Part shown: piece by piece, positions 44,847-53,943 of the stretch
How the letters are laid out: every line of letters starts with the position of its first letter
Position numbering within the stretch: position 1 is the stretch's first letter
DNA from: Kordiimonas gwangyangensis DSM 19435 = JCM 12864
GTDB lineage: Bacteria; Pseudomonadota; Alphaproteobacteria; Sphingomonadales; Kordiimonadaceae
Length of the DNA: 64,000 nt
Direction of reading: 5' to 3'
Assembly (NCBI RefSeq): GCF_000375545.1
Contig: NZ_AQXF01000001.1
Span: 901,617 to 965,616 of the forward strand
Translations under genes and position numbers: made by a program
Notes under the pieces: generated by a model
What the model was told of the DNA's origin: nothing
The model's input: the letters and a program-made list of their open reading frames with translations, nothing else
The model's database searches: none

Positions 44847-45818
44847 TCAAAGCCAGTCGCGCCCATGAGGGGCGTCGAGGTCAAGTACAGGCCCCGTCGG
44901 GATCACGCCCGTGGGGTTGATGGTCTTATGACTCGCATAATAGTGGGTCTTGATATGGGTCATATCGACCGTCCCGGCCACGCCGTCCATCTGGTAAATC
45001 TCGCGCATATAGGCGCTCAGTTCCGGGTAATCCGCGATGCGGCGCACGTTGCATTTGAAGTGGCCCACATAGACCGGGTCAAAACGAATGAGTGTGGTAA
45101 AGAGGCGGATATCCGCTTCCGTGAGCTGCTCACCCATCAGGTAGCGGTTCTCGGCCAGCCGTTCTTCAAGCCAGTCAAGGCTTTCAAACAGCGGCTGAAC
45201 AGCCTCTTCATAGGCTTCCTGCGTAGTTGCGAAACCGGCCTTGTAGACACCGTTATTCACAGTGTCATAGATGCGCTCGTTCACCGCATCGATCTCTTGG
45301 CGCAGGGCTTCCGGGTAATAGTCACCGTCCTTCGCGCCAATGTCGTCGAAAGCTTCCGTGAACATGCGGATAATCTCGGCGCTTTCATTGGACACGATGG
45401 TGTTTGTCTTTTTATCCCACAGCACAGGTACGGTCACCCGGCCGGTATAGTCCGCGAGTGCCTTGGTATAAATCTCATGCAAATAAGTGGCACCAAACAG
45501 TGGGTCGCCGGTGCTGCCGTCCTTCTTGTCGAACGTCCAGCCATGCTCCAGCATCTGCATGCCGACAACGGACACGTCGATCATATCTTCAAGCCCTTTG
45601 AGCTTGCGCATGATGAGCGTGCGGTGCGCCCACGGGCAGGCGAGGGAGACATAAAGATGGTAGCGACCAGCCTCAGCCTTGAACCCGGCGTCGCCGGAAG
45701 GGCCAGCGCTGCCGTCCTTGGTGACCCAGTGGCGGAACACGCTGTCCTGGCGTTTGAAACGCCCGTCCTTGGTCTCATACCATTTGTCGTGCCATTTGCC
45801 GTCTACGAGCAAACCCAT
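44847..45818 (-). CDS. Glutathionyl-hydroquinone reductase (Xi-class GST)
   Basis: A 323-residue GST of the YqjG/PcpF type, which removes glutathione from glutathionyl-hydroquinones. The catalytic Cys61 is in SLACPWAHR; the C-terminal helical domain has LTEADIRLFTTLIRFDPVYVGHFKCN, diagnostic of the class. Precedes pirin on the same strand. Confidence 0.93.
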   Translation of the reverse strand: MGLLVDGKWHDKWYETKDGRFKRQDSVFRHWVTKDGSAGPSGDAGFKAEAGRYHLYVSLACPWAHRTLIMRKLKGLEDMIDVSVVGMQMLEHGWTFDKKDGSTGDPLFGATYLHEIYTKALADYTGRVTVPVLWDKKTNTIVSNESAEIIRMFTEAFDDIGAKDGDYYPEALRQEIDAVNERIYDTVNNGVYKAGFATTQEAYEEAVQPLFESLDWLEERLAENRYLMGEQLTEADIRLFTTLIRFDPVYVGHFKCNVRRIADYPELSAYMREIYQMDGVAGTVDMTHIKTHYYASHKTINPTGVIPTGPVLDLDAPHGRDWL

Positions 45819-45960
45819 GATTTGCCTCCTTTTTTCTTAAATCCTGTTGCTGTCTTGGGACTAAGGTAGGCGATCGGGATGGCGGATTGTAGGCACAGCC
45901 TTGGCAAGCCTGTGTTGCGTCAGATCGAACACGGGCCAGATGTGTGACGGCAGGTCGGGG

Positions 45961-46884
45961 TTATTCCGGGCAGCCGCCTGGCTCGGCGCAGGCGTCGTTT
46001 TGCCGGCTGCACCAGTCGGCCAGATGCTCAATCAGCGCCCGCACCTTGCGCGGCAGCAGGCGCTTTTCGGGGTAGAGCGCATAAAGCGTCATCTTCGGGG
46101 TGCCAAAGTCGTCGAGCAGGCTGACAAGCTTGCCGCTTTCGAGCGCGCCGTGGACAAAAAAGCGCGGGAGCGTGCAGACGCCGATACCGCGCAGCGCTGC
46201 TTCCATCTGCATCTGGCCGGAATTACAGCTCAGCCGCCCGCGCACACGGATCGACTCGCCATTCGCGCCGTCGCCAAAGCGCCACTGTTTGGCCGCTTCA
46301 ACGTTTGAATAGAAAACACAGTCGTGGTTGCGGAGGTCCTCAGGGCTTTCGGGCGTGCCGTTTTTCGCCAGATATTCGGGGCTCGCGACAATATGGCTGG
46401 TCATGTCGGCCAGCTTGCGGGCGACGAGGCTGGTGTCATCGAGTTCCCGCGCGATACGGATGCCAAGGTCATAGCCGCCGCCAAGGATATCTACCCGCTC
46501 GTCGGTCAGGTTCATCTCGAAACTCAGGTCCGGGTTCGCCTTCATGAATTCCATCAAGGGTTCACCGAGGAAAAGGTCAGCAAAACTACGCGGCGCGGTG
46601 ATGCGGAGTGTGCCCACAAGCGCCTGCTCAGTACATTTCACCGCCTGCGCCGCGTCCTCAAGGTCATCAAGGATACGTTGCCCGCGTTCATAAAACAGGG
46701 TGCCTTCATCGGTGGGTGCCACGCCTTTGGTGGTGCGCGCGAGTAGGCGCACGCCAAGCTCGTCCTCAAGCGACTGGATGCGGCGCGAGGCAACGGACTT
46801 GGTGATATGCATGGCTTTGGCGGCCGCCGTGAGGTTGCCGGTTTCAACCGCGCGGCAGAAGGTGCGGATGGCTTGAAGGTCCAT
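45961..46884 (-). CDS. LysR-family transcriptional regulator
   Basis: A 307-residue regulator: N-terminal HTH (LTAAAKAMHITKSVASRRIQSLEDELGVRLLARTTKGV) and a periplasmic-binding-like effector domain. It lies upstream of the GST and pirin genes on the same strand, separated by 140 bases, so it may regulate them. Upstream of it is a region of repeated TGTGC motifs. Confidence 0.93.
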   Translation of the reverse strand: MDLQAIRTFCRAVETGNLTAAAKAMHITKSVASRRIQSLEDELGVRLLARTTKGVAPTDEGTLFYERGQRILDDLEDAAQAVKCTEQALVGTLRITAPRSFADLFLGEPLMEFMKANPDLSFEMNLTDERVDILGGGYDLGIRIARELDDTSLVARKLADMTSHIVASPEYLAKNGTPESPEDLRNHDCVFYSNVEAAKQWRFGDGANGESIRVRGRLSCNSGQMQMEAALRGIGVCTLPRFFVHGALESGKLVSLLDDFGTPKMTLYALYPEKRLLPRKVRALIEHLADWCSRQNDACAEPGGCPE

Positions 46885-46941
46885 GGTGTATCACACTCCT
46901 CACGGGTTGAAGGGACGGGATACAATCCTTATATCGTGTTC

Positions 46942-47036
46942 GCAAATACGCAACAGAAAACGGCTTTTGGGCCGCACGTGTGTGCAAAACCTGTGCGGCA
47001 AATACGCAGAATGTGTGCGGAAACTGTGCGGGATAT
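46942..47036. repeat. Cluster of TGTGCGG/TGTGCAA motifs and a repeated 11-mer
   Basis: GCAAATACGCA occurs at 46942-46952 and 46998-47008. Between and after these, TGTGCGG or TGTGCAA recurs at irregular 13-20 base steps. It lies upstream of the LysR gene and downstream of the HTH-membrane gene. Confidence 0.5.
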
Positions 47037-47041
47037 GTGCA

Positions 47042-47070
47042 AAAGCTGCGCAACGTTTGTGCGCAGCTTT
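47042..47070 (-). terminator. Terminator of the HTH-membrane gene
   Basis: AAAGCTGCGCA and TGCGCAGCTTT form a perfect 11 bp stem with a 7-base loop, 20 bases beyond the stop of the minus-strand gene; on that strand it ends in TTTT. Confidence 0.7.
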
Positions 47071-47089
47071 CACGGGTTTTAGGGGTGTC

Positions 47090-47773
47090 TTAGCGCCAGC
47101 GACGGCTGATGTAGAAACAGGCCAATCCCCCCATCAGGAACATGGCACCGAAGCTATAGTGCCAACTGATCGCGACCGGTGCGTGCTGCTTCTCGGTGTC
47201 ATAGAGGGTGAATTTGCGGAAGCCGCCTTCAACCTGCTCGATATAGCTTGGGCCTTTGTTCTGGTCCAAAGTCTCATACTTATAGTCCAGCCGGTCACCA
47301 AGTTTACCGCCCGAGGCATCCGGGCCACCAACGGCGAGAAACTCAAAGAGCATGGGCGATTCGTCAGGTTTGATCACCCCTTCCGAGCGGTAGAGATAAT
47401 GGAAATGCCCCTCCGCCGGGATGGAGGCGGCAAGGCCAAACATGCCGCCGCCCAGCATGATCATGACAAGGCCCGCCACAAGCCAGGCCCGCATGAACCG
47501 GGCTTCCGATTGCCCGCGCTTCAGCACCATCGCGCGAACGGCGCTGATTTCACGCAGTTTATCAAGTTCGGCCGCAAAGACGGTGCGGCTCATGTCCTCA
47601 AAGTCGATGTCGTAGGTTTTCACCAGCCGGGAGAAGATATCTTCCGACGGGTAGGATTTCCCGGTCTCGAGTTTCGAGAGATAGGACTGTTCGATCTGGG
47701 CCCTCGCTGCGGCCTCGGGCTGGGTCCAGCCGTGTTTTTCACGCTTTTCGCGCAAGTAGTCACCAAACTTCAT
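47090..47773 (-). CDS. XRE-type HTH protein with two TM segments
   Basis: A 227-residue protein: N-terminal HTH (LREKREKHGWTQPEAAARAQIEQSYLSKLETGKSYPSED), a transmembrane segment (about 93-115), a periplasmic beta-rich domain, and a second segment near the end (about 203-222). This suggests a membrane-anchored DNA-binding sensor. Target unknown. Confidence 0.85.
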   Translation of the reverse strand: MKFGDYLREKREKHGWTQPEAAARAQIEQSYLSKLETGKSYPSEDIFSRLVKTYDIDFEDMSRTVFAAELDKLREISAVRAMVLKRGQSEARFMRAWLVAGLVMIMLGGGMFGLAASIPAEGHFHYLYRSEGVIKPDESPMLFEFLAVGGPDASGGKLGDRLDYKYETLDQNKGPSYIEQVEGGFRKFTLYDTEKQHAPVAISWHYSFGAMFLMGGLACFYISRRWR

Positions 47774-47895
47774 GTTGGTCTCCTTTGCCGCCCTTTGCGG
47801 GCGTTAGGTCATTGAAAACACGGCACAGTCTTTTGAAGTCACCTCGGGAATGCCAGATGAATATAGCGGAATAAACCGACTTTTCGGGAATATTG

Positions 47896-48810
47896 TCAGC
47901 TTTTTTTCGGCTGCGGCGTGCGGCGACCTTCTTCCACCAGCCATTCCGTGAAGACGCGGAGCGCTGCTTTGGGCTCGATGCCGCCCGCCCAGGCAATATG
48001 GTAGGGCACTTTGCGCTCAAGGAAGCCGAAGGGTGCGGCCAGAAGGCCGGTGGCAATATCGTCCGCCACATAGGCATAGGGCGCGATGGCGGCACCAAGG
48101 CCTGCGCGCGCGGCTTCAATGGTGAGGAACAGATGGTCGAACGCGGCCTCGTCGGGTGCGTCAGCGGGCGGCACACCCGCATCCTCATACCAGTCGCGCC
48201 AGATGGTGCTGTCCCGCCGCAGCCGCAGATGCCGAATGTTCGCGAGTGGTGGGCCTGCAGGCGAGATCCGGGCGGCCAGCGCTGGCGCCATCACCGGCCC
48301 GCTATGCAGTTCCATAAAACCGCGCTGGCGCAGGCGGCCGTCGGTCGGCCAGTGGCCCACACCAATGATGGCGTCCGGCTGGGTGGTGGCAGCGTGGGTC
48401 GAAAGCGCTGTATGCACCACAACGCGGATATCGCGGTGGGCGGCCTCAAACGACGGCAGGCGCGCCAGCAGCCAGCAAAAGTGGAAGGAGGGGGAGCAGG
48501 CAATCACCAGCTCGTTCTGCCTGACCTCGGCCTTGAGCGTGGTGGTTGCCATTGCCATCTGGTCAAAGGCCCCGGCGATGGACGCGGCGAAATCATCTGC
48601 ACCAGGGCTCAAGGTCAACTTGCCGCCGCTACGGTCAAAAAGTGCGAAGCCCAGTTCTTCCTCGAGCTGCTTGACCTGACGGCTGACGGCACCCGGCGTG
48701 ACGCCCAGCGCATCCGCCGCGCGGCTGACTGAGCCAGAGCGTACCAGCGCATCAAAGGCCTTGAGGGCTGTGAGGTTCGGGAGTGCCTTCAGGCGCGATA
48801 CGCTATCCAT
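47896..48810 (-). CDS. LysR-family regulator (GcvA-like)
   Basis: A 304-residue LysR protein: HTH in LTALKAFDALVRSGSVSRAADALGVTPGAVSRQVKQLEEELG, with the PNLTALKAFDA start typical of the GcvA/AmpR type. Divergent to the YecM/SDR gene pair with about 130 bases between, so it may control them. ATG 48810 is preferred; ATG 48819 possible, and the longer frame to 48939 overlaps the divergent promoter. Confidence 0.9.
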   Translation of the reverse strand: MDSVSRLKALPNLTALKAFDALVRSGSVSRAADALGVTPGAVSRQVKQLEEELGFALFDRSGGKLTLSPGADDFAASIAGAFDQMAMATTTLKAEVRQNELVIACSPSFHFCWLLARLPSFEAAHRDIRVVVHTALSTHAATTQPDAIIGVGHWPTDGRLRQRGFMELHSGPVMAPALAARISPAGPPLANIRHLRLRRDSTIWRDWYEDAGVPPADAPDEAAFDHLFLTIEAARAGLGAAIAPYAYVADDIATGLLAAPFGFLERKVPYHIAWAGGIEPKAALRVFTEWLVEEGRRTPQPKKS

Positions 48811-48938
48811 AGTGAACATCCGTGTTTGAGTTTTTCTCAAACAGTTTTGCAAATTCACATACTTTTCCAAGCTTTTTATTTGCGTATGGTTGCCAAAAAA
48901 GCAAACCAGCAAGCCAAAAAGAAAGAAGCGAGGACCCA

Positions 48939-49487
48939 ATGCACGACAGGATGGAACAGATCATCGGTGACTATCGCGGCTTTTTTGCCGCCCAGCTTGA
49001 AGACCTGTGGGATGCGGGATTTGGTATTTCGCCCATGCCGGTCAGCCATCTGGCCTACCGTACAGCGACATGGGAAGAATATCTGAAGACCCGCACTGCC
49101 CTTGAAGCACTGGCTGTTGCCAATGTGGAGAATGTCTGGCGTGGTCGTCCCATCTCCAAAATCCTGTTGAAGGAACCGCTGAAGCTTGATGCCGATCATG
49201 AAACGTCACTGATTGAGCTGATCCCGCCAGTGCACCTGTTCGACTATCCCATGGGCCTTGAACATGTGGGTTTTGTTGTTGGCAAAGGCTTTGCCGATTT
49301 CTGCGATATTCACAAACATCTGTTTAGTTACGCGCAGGATATGGGGCCGCATTGCCAGCCACATCTGGTGGTGTTTCGGAGCGGTTACACCGTGAAATTT
49401 TACGAACGCAGCCTGCATGATGTGGTGGTGCGTGAAGGCCGGACATTTGACGGCTTCTATCATGCGCCGTGGCAAGAAGCGGTATGA
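48939..49487 (+). CDS. YecM-family (VOC fold) protein
   Basis: A 182-residue protein resembling YecM: VSHLAYRTATWEEYLKTR, NGRPI-like WRGRPISKILL, and LEHVGFVVG with potential metal-binding His/Glu. YecM is a putative metal-binding VOC-fold protein of unknown role. ATG 48939 has GAGGA upstream; an upstream frame to 48822 runs through the promoter. ATGA overlap with the SDR gene. Confidence 0.8.
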   Translation: MHDRMEQIIGDYRGFFAAQLEDLWDAGFGISPMPVSHLAYRTATWEEYLKTRTALEALAVANVENVWRGRPISKILLKEPLKLDADHETSLIELIPPVHLFDYPMGLEHVGFVVGKGFADFCDIHKHLFSYAQDMGPHCQPHLVVFRSGYTVKFYERSLHDVVVREGRTFDGFYHAPWQEAV

Positions 49488-50266
49488 CTGACCCGGATGC
49501 CGGCTACAGCCTCAACCTGAGGGGGCGACGGGCACTGGTGACGGGTGCGTCGCGCGGGATCGGCGCTGAGACCGCGCGGCTGTTCGCCGCCTCAGGTGCC
49601 AAGGTTTTTGTTCACTACAGGAATGATGCAGAAGGTGCCGCGGCAGTGGTCGAGGCAATTTGTGCATCGGGCGGCGCAGCCGTCGCGGTACAGGGAGAAC
49701 TGACGGATGACGCCAGCGTGGCCCGCATGTTCTACAATATGGAAACCCGAGGCGCCCGGGTGGATGTTGTGGTCAATAATGCGGGTGCCTACTCGGTGGC
49801 GCCGCTTGTTGCGCTCTCTGCCCCCAACTGGAGCGCGATGTTTGAGGCCAATCTCAAAAGTGCCGTGACCGTGACCCGCTGCGCCGCCCTCTCAATGAAA
49901 GCAGGGGGTGGTGGGGCGATTGTGAACATCGGCTCGCTCGCCGCCCACAGCCCGCAAACGGCGATGGCACATTATTCCAGCGCCAAGGCTGCGCTATTGA
50001 TGTTCACCCGCGCCGCCGCGCAGGAGCTTGGGCCTTATGGCATCAGGGTCAACAGCGTGTCACCCGGTCTTGTGGCCCGGAACGGCATTGAGACAAGCTG
50101 GCCCGAAGGTGTCACTTCGTGGCGGGACCGCGCGCCCCTGGGGCGCCTCGTACCCGCGAGCCACGTGGCCCGCACCTGCCTTTTCCTCGCCAGCAGCGCC
50201 GCCACCACCATCACCGGACAGGACATCGCGGTCGACGCCGGCATGAGCTGCGCCGCGCTTTACTGA
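49484..50266 (+). CDS. Short-chain dehydrogenase/reductase (SDR)
   Basis: A 260-residue classical SDR: TGASRGIG cofactor motif, NNAGAYS, catalytic Ser in NIGSLAAHS and YSSAK (Tyr-x3-Lys), and the C-terminal GQDIAVDAGM block. HYRND after the second strand suggests NADPH preference. Substrate unknown. ATG overlaps the YecM-like gene's TGA. Confidence 0.92.
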   Translation: MTDPDAGYSLNLRGRRALVTGASRGIGAETARLFAASGAKVFVHYRNDAEGAAAVVEAICASGGAAVAVQGELTDDASVARMFYNMETRGARVDVVVNNAGAYSVAPLVALSAPNWSAMFEANLKSAVTVTRCAALSMKAGGGGAIVNIGSLAAHSPQTAMAHYSSAKAALLMFTRAAAQELGPYGIRVNSVSPGLVARNGIETSWPEGVTSWRDRAPLGRLVPASHVARTCLFLASSAATTITGQDIAVDAGMSCAALY

Positions 50267-50347
50267 AAAAAATCTTCACCGCCCGGGAATGAATTCCGCA
50301 CAGCCAGCGTCAAATGCCCGAATGACACGCTGAAGCGGAGATGTACG

Positions 50348-50767
50348 GTGTTAAAAAGCAAACTGGCCCTCGTGGCCTTCATCCTCATTTTTATGGGGCC
50401 TGCTGCTACTCATGCGGCAGACCGGCAGATTGATGACGCCACCCTTGAAGCACTGATGGAGCGCGCGGAGGAGAACAAGGCCCGCCTTGGCCTGAGCGCT
50501 GAACAGGAAGCCAAGGTTGAACCCATCCTTGAAAGCGCACGCGACAAGCGCCTTGCCATTCTTGAGCGGCATGGCTTTGGCCGCGGGAACAAGCCGTCCC
50601 TGTCGCTGAGGGAGAAACTTTCCCTCGCCAAGGAGATGAAAGCGGTTCGGCAAGACACCGAAGCCGCGCTTTCGCGCCATCTGAGCGATAGCCAGATGAA
50701 GGTTTATAAAGACATCCAGGATGAGCGGCGCGAGCAGCTCAAGAAATATATCAAATCGCGTAAGTGA
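50348..50767 (+). CDS. Small exported helical protein (Spy/LTXXQ-like)
   Basis: A 139-residue protein with a cleavable signal peptide (residues 1-23, ending THA), then helices rich in Glu/Lys/Arg with the QEAKVEPILESARDKRLAIL pattern seen in Spy/CpxP-type periplasmic chaperones. Start is GTG 50348 with GGAG upstream. Periplasmic stress role is inference. Confidence 0.65.
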   Translation: MLKSKLALVAFILIFMGPAATHAADRQIDDATLEALMERAEENKARLGLSAEQEAKVEPILESARDKRLAILERHGFGRGNKPSLSLREKLSLAKEMKAVRQDTEAALSRHLSDSQMKVYKDIQDERREQLKKYIKSRK

Positions 50768-50794
50768 TGGAACACTTCCACCTGGGTTGACTTG

Positions 50795-50828
50795 ATGCCG
50801 CCTTCCCCATCGGGCGGCATTTTTTTTG
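50795..50828 (+). terminator. Rho-independent terminator
   Basis: ATGCCGCC and GGCGGCAT form an 8 bp stem with a 10-base loop, followed directly by eight T. Ends the small Spy-like gene. Confidence 0.92.
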
Positions 50829-50916
50829 GCGCGGCGGGAATAAACACGAATTTCGTATCGTCAAAAACAGGAATGCGAAACATTGTGCCGATAGTCGGCG
50901 CTTGAGGGAGGCTGAT

Positions 50917-51804
50917 ATGCCAGCAGAATATGGCCGCGCGGCGCTTGTGGTTGCGCTTTTTGTGCTTCTCGCCGTGATCCTTGAAGCGCTTTACATACGC
51001 TTTGTTCGCCGTCAGGCGTATCCATGGGCGGAAAGCATTGCCTCATTCGGTGTGGGCATCGGTCGTCGCCTGACTGGCCTTCTGAGCGCGGGGCTTACGA
51101 TGTCGCTCCTCGGCATGTTTTATGAACTGCGTGTGACCGACCGGGAGATTGGGGGCATTTTTGACGCGCTGGTTTTTTTCTTCGTCTTTGAGCTGAGCTA
51201 TTACTGGTACCATAGGGCCGCACATGAGGTGCGCTGGTTCTGGGCCAGCCATAGTGTGCACCATAGCGCCAACCATATGAACCTGACCGTCGCCTACAGG
51301 CTGGGTTGGACGGGCGTGCTGTCCGGTGCAGCCTTCTTTTTTGCCCCGCTTGCCATCATGGGCTATTCGCCCTTCCTGATTGTGGGGATGCTTGCTGTGA
51401 ATCTCTTTTACCAGCTTTGGCTGCACACTGAGCTGATCGGCAAACTGGGCCCCCTCGAGTGGGTTTTCAATACGCCGAGCCACCACCGTGTTCATCACGC
51501 AACCAACCTTGCGTATATCGATAAAAACTATGGCGGCGTGCTCATCATCTTCGACCGGCTGTTCGGGACATTCGCCCGCGAAGAAGAAGCCCCGCGATAC
51601 GGCCTTGTATCGCCGCACCATCACCTGAACCCCGTGCGTATCGCCTTCCATGAGTGGCAGCGCATGCTGAGCGACATATGGCACGCCAAGGGTTTCAAAG
51701 AACGGCTTCTCTATGTCCTTGCGCGGCCGGGATGGCGGCCAGCGCCCACGGAACTGGAGGAGCGGTGCTTTCTGGGACGTGGCGGACCTGAAACCGGTTT
51801 ATAG
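50917..51804 (+). CDS. Sterol desaturase/fatty acid hydroxylase family membrane protein
   Basis: A 295-residue di-iron membrane enzyme. Histidine clusters HRAAHE, HSVHHSANH, and HHRVHH follow the HxxxH...HxxHH...HxxHH scheme of the family, between several hydrophobic segments. Substrate unknown (sterol, carotenoid or fatty acid). ATG 50917 has GGGAGG upstream. Its stop touches the sigma-factor start. Confidence 0.9.
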   Translation: MPAEYGRAALVVALFVLLAVILEALYIRFVRRQAYPWAESIASFGVGIGRRLTGLLSAGLTMSLLGMFYELRVTDREIGGIFDALVFFFVFELSYYWYHRAAHEVRWFWASHSVHHSANHMNLTVAYRLGWTGVLSGAAFFFAPLAIMGYSPFLIVGMLAVNLFYQLWLHTELIGKLGPLEWVFNTPSHHRVHHATNLAYIDKNYGGVLIIFDRLFGTFAREEEAPRYGLVSPHHHLNPVRIAFHEWQRMLSDIWHAKGFKERLLYVLARPGWRPAPTELEERCFLGRGGPETGL

Positions 51805-52430
51805 TGGGTCATGCATCTCGCGAACGGGACAGGAAGGGTTTGGTATTGAGCGGCGGCAAGGACGAGACCACGGCGGGTGACGACCCAGCAGGCGACACTG
51901 TGCTGGTTGACCGTGTGCTGGCGGGCGACCGGTTGGCCTTCCGTACGCTTGTGGAGCGGTTCGAGGGCACGGTCGCAGGCGTGGTGCACGGCATGCTCGG
52001 TCATGATGCCGATGCGGATGATGTTGGTCAGGAGGCGATGGTCAAGCTTTATGGTGCACTCAGCACCTTCCGGCATGAGGCGAGCCTCAAGACCTTCGTG
52101 ACCCGGATCGCCATCAATTGCTGTCTCGACCATCTGAAGAAGCGCAAACGTTTTTTCCGCCGCTTCCGAGCCATGGACGATGCGCTGGATGAAGCGCAGC
52201 CCGACCCCATGGACCGTACCGGGCGGGCGGAGGAACGGCAGGCGGTGATGCGCGCGATGGCGAGTCTCGAACCTGCGTTTCGCAGCGTTGTGGTGCTCCG
52301 TCTCATTGAAGGGCATTCAACGCTTGAGACCGCTGAGATATTGGATGTGCCCGAGGGCACGGTGCTTTCAAGACTGGCGCGGGCAAGGAAACACCTCGCT
52401 GCGCAACTGGAGGGATATGAAAATGGCTGA
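51804..52430 (+). CDS. ECF-type sigma factor
   Basis: A 208-residue sigma-70-family protein: region 2 (LVERFEGTVAGVVHGMLGHDADADDVGQEAMVKLY...FVTRIAINCCLDHLKKRKRF) and region 4 (LEPAFRSVVVLRLIEGHSTLETAEILDVPEGTVLSRLARARKHL). Start uncertain: GTG 51804 overlaps the preceding stop, while a TTG at 51846 lies behind AGGAAGGG. Followed by a membrane protein in anti-sigma position. Confidence 0.9.
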   Translation: MGHASRERDRKGLVLSGGKDETTAGDDPAGDTVLVDRVLAGDRLAFRTLVERFEGTVAGVVHGMLGHDADADDVGQEAMVKLYGALSTFRHEASLKTFVTRIAINCCLDHLKKRKRFFRRFRAMDDALDEAQPDPMDRTGRAEERQAVMRAMASLEPAFRSVVVLRLIEGHSTLETAEILDVPEGTVLSRLARARKHLAAQLEGYENG

Positions 52431-52776
52431 CAACCGCACAACTGATAATGCCAAAGAGACGGATGACCCGCTCGCCCGCAGGTTGGCCGACCATCATGCG
52501 CGACACTTCGCGCCGGGCTTTGCCGACCGCGTGATGGCGCGCGTGCGTGAGGACGCGTTGGCGAATGCTCCTGTACCGGGCGGCATCAATCTGATTGCCG
52601 TGACCATGGCGGTCATGTTCCGGCGCATGGCCGTACCTGCGGTGGCGCTCTGTTTCCTGCTGGCGGCCTATAATGTCACTGTCAGCCAGACCAGTGCCTA
52701 TGGCCCGCCGGATGATTTGATTGATGCCATCTTCGCGCTTGTGCCCACGGGCGCGGACGCTGCACTTTCGCTTTGA
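52423..52776 (+). CDS. Membrane protein in anti-sigma position
   Basis: A 117-residue protein with a charged N-terminus (residues 1-60) and one transmembrane segment (about 66-85). Its ATG lies within the end of the sigma gene, with GGAGGG upstream. Position and layout suggest an anti-sigma factor or its anchor; no zinc-binding anti-sigma motif is present beyond HHARH. Tentative. Confidence 0.7.
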   Translation: MADNRTTDNAKETDDPLARRLADHHARHFAPGFADRVMARVREDALANAPVPGGINLIAVTMAVMFRRMAVPAVALCFLLAAYNVTVSQTSAYGPPDDLIDAIFALVPTGADAALSL

Positions 52777-52790
52777 AGGACAAGACAACC

Positions 52791-53180
52791 ATGAGTTCAC
52801 CAAAACCAATCTTCAAAGTTACAGCCATGCTGGGGGCCACTTTCCTTGTCGGCATGCTCATGGGTGCGCTGGTGCTGGGTGCGGTGCTGCGCGGCAAGCT
52901 TGAAGTGCTGAAAGATATGCGCACCGCGGACGGGTTTGTCAGCCATGTCAGCCGGTTGATCGGCCCGGTAGAGCCCGAGCAGGCGACGGAGGTGAATGCC
53001 ATCCTAGAGGCTACGGGTCTTGAGGTGGAAAGCCTCGTGCAGTATCAGCAGCAGGAATTCATGATCCTGCTCGACGGTATGGAAGGCGAACTGGAGACCC
53101 GGCTGACGCCAGAGCAAATGCAGCGCTGGCATGAAGCGCGCGACCGTATCCGCCGCCGGCTGGCGAAAGTGCGCAACTGA
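52791..53180 (+). CDS. Membrane-anchored Spy/RsxX-like heavy-metal sensor family protein
   Basis: A 129-residue protein with an N-terminal TM segment and a periplasmic helical domain including LTPEQMQRWHEARDRIRRRL, the LTPEQ motif of Spy/CpxP-type proteins. ATG 52791 has AGGA upstream. Third gene of the sigma operon, so it may report envelope stress. Confidence 0.75.
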   Translation: MSSPKPIFKVTAMLGATFLVGMLMGALVLGAVLRGKLEVLKDMRTADGFVSHVSRLIGPVEPEQATEVNAILEATGLEVESLVQYQQQEFMILLDGMEGELETRLTPEQMQRWHEARDRIRRRLAKVRN

Positions 53181-53269
53181 CTTTTTATGCGGTTAGTGGG
53201 GAATGGAGGCGGCGCACGTGTCGTCCAATAGGCAAAGACACATTGTTTATGCCGAAAAGGAATTTTCCC

Positions 53270-53809
53270 ATGACTGTTTCACCCCCAATGGTGCGGGGCC
53301 ATGCCCCGCGCCCCGCAAAGTTGCTTGGTGCTTTTGTTGCCCTCGCGCTCGCGTTTTCCCCTCTCGCTGGTCCGGTCGCCGCCAGTGATATCTTCATTTA
53401 TCCCAATTCAGGGCAGGACAAGGCGCAGCAGGACCGGGACCGCTATGAATGCCATAGCTGGGCCGTGGGCCAGACCGGTTTTGACCCAAGTCGCGCGGGC
53501 CTTGATGTGCCTGTGCCCCCGGCTGAGACAGATGGTCGGGGTCGTCCGCTGCGCGGTGCTGTGGGCGGCGCGGCGCTTGGTGTGGCGGTGGGTGCAATTA
53601 CCGGCAGCGATATCGGCAAGTCCGCGCTGATCGGCGGCGGTGCCGGCTTGCTTGGCTCCGGCCTCAAGAACCGGCGCGACAAGAAGAAGGCGGAACAGGC
53701 CTATGAGGCTGACCTTACCGCCAGCCAGCAGCACCGCACCGTCAAGACGGCCGACTATGACCGCGCAATCGGCGCCTGCCTTGAAGGCCGCGACTATACG
53801 GTGAAATAA
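53270..53809 (+). CDS. Glycine-zipper outer-envelope protein
   Basis: A ~179-residue exported protein. After a long basic N-terminus and signal peptide (ending VAAS), DRYECHSWAVGQTGFDPS is a motif common to glycine-zipper family proteins, and RGAVGGAALGVAVGAITGSDIGKSALIGGGAGLLGSG is the zipper. Ends with a conserved-looking Cys (IGACLEGRDYTV). Alternative start at 53243. Function unknown. Confidence 0.8.
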   Translation: MTVSPPMVRGHAPRPAKLLGAFVALALAFSPLAGPVAASDIFIYPNSGQDKAQQDRDRYECHSWAVGQTGFDPSRAGLDVPVPPAETDGRGRPLRGAVGGAALGVAVGAITGSDIGKSALIGGGAGLLGSGLKNRRDKKKAEQAYEADLTASQQHRTVKTADYDRAIGACLEGRDYTVK

Positions 53810-53893
53810 CACCGCTGGTCGGAAGGGTTTTCCCCGAAGGGGTGAGGCTTTCCCGCACCCCTGCTCACGCGACCGCCTCACCCCAAAACAAAA

Positions 53894-53915
53894 AACCGCC
53901 CCGGAGAGGGCGGTT
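53894..53915 (-). terminator. Terminator of infC, probably bidirectional
   Basis: AACCGCCC-CGGAGA-GGGCGGTT, 8 bp stem. On the minus strand it is followed by a T-rich stretch, on the plus strand by TCTTAATT, so it can end both infC and the glycine-zipper gene. Confidence 0.85.
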
Positions 53916-53943
53916 TCTTAATTGTTCCACGTGAAGCGCGGCG

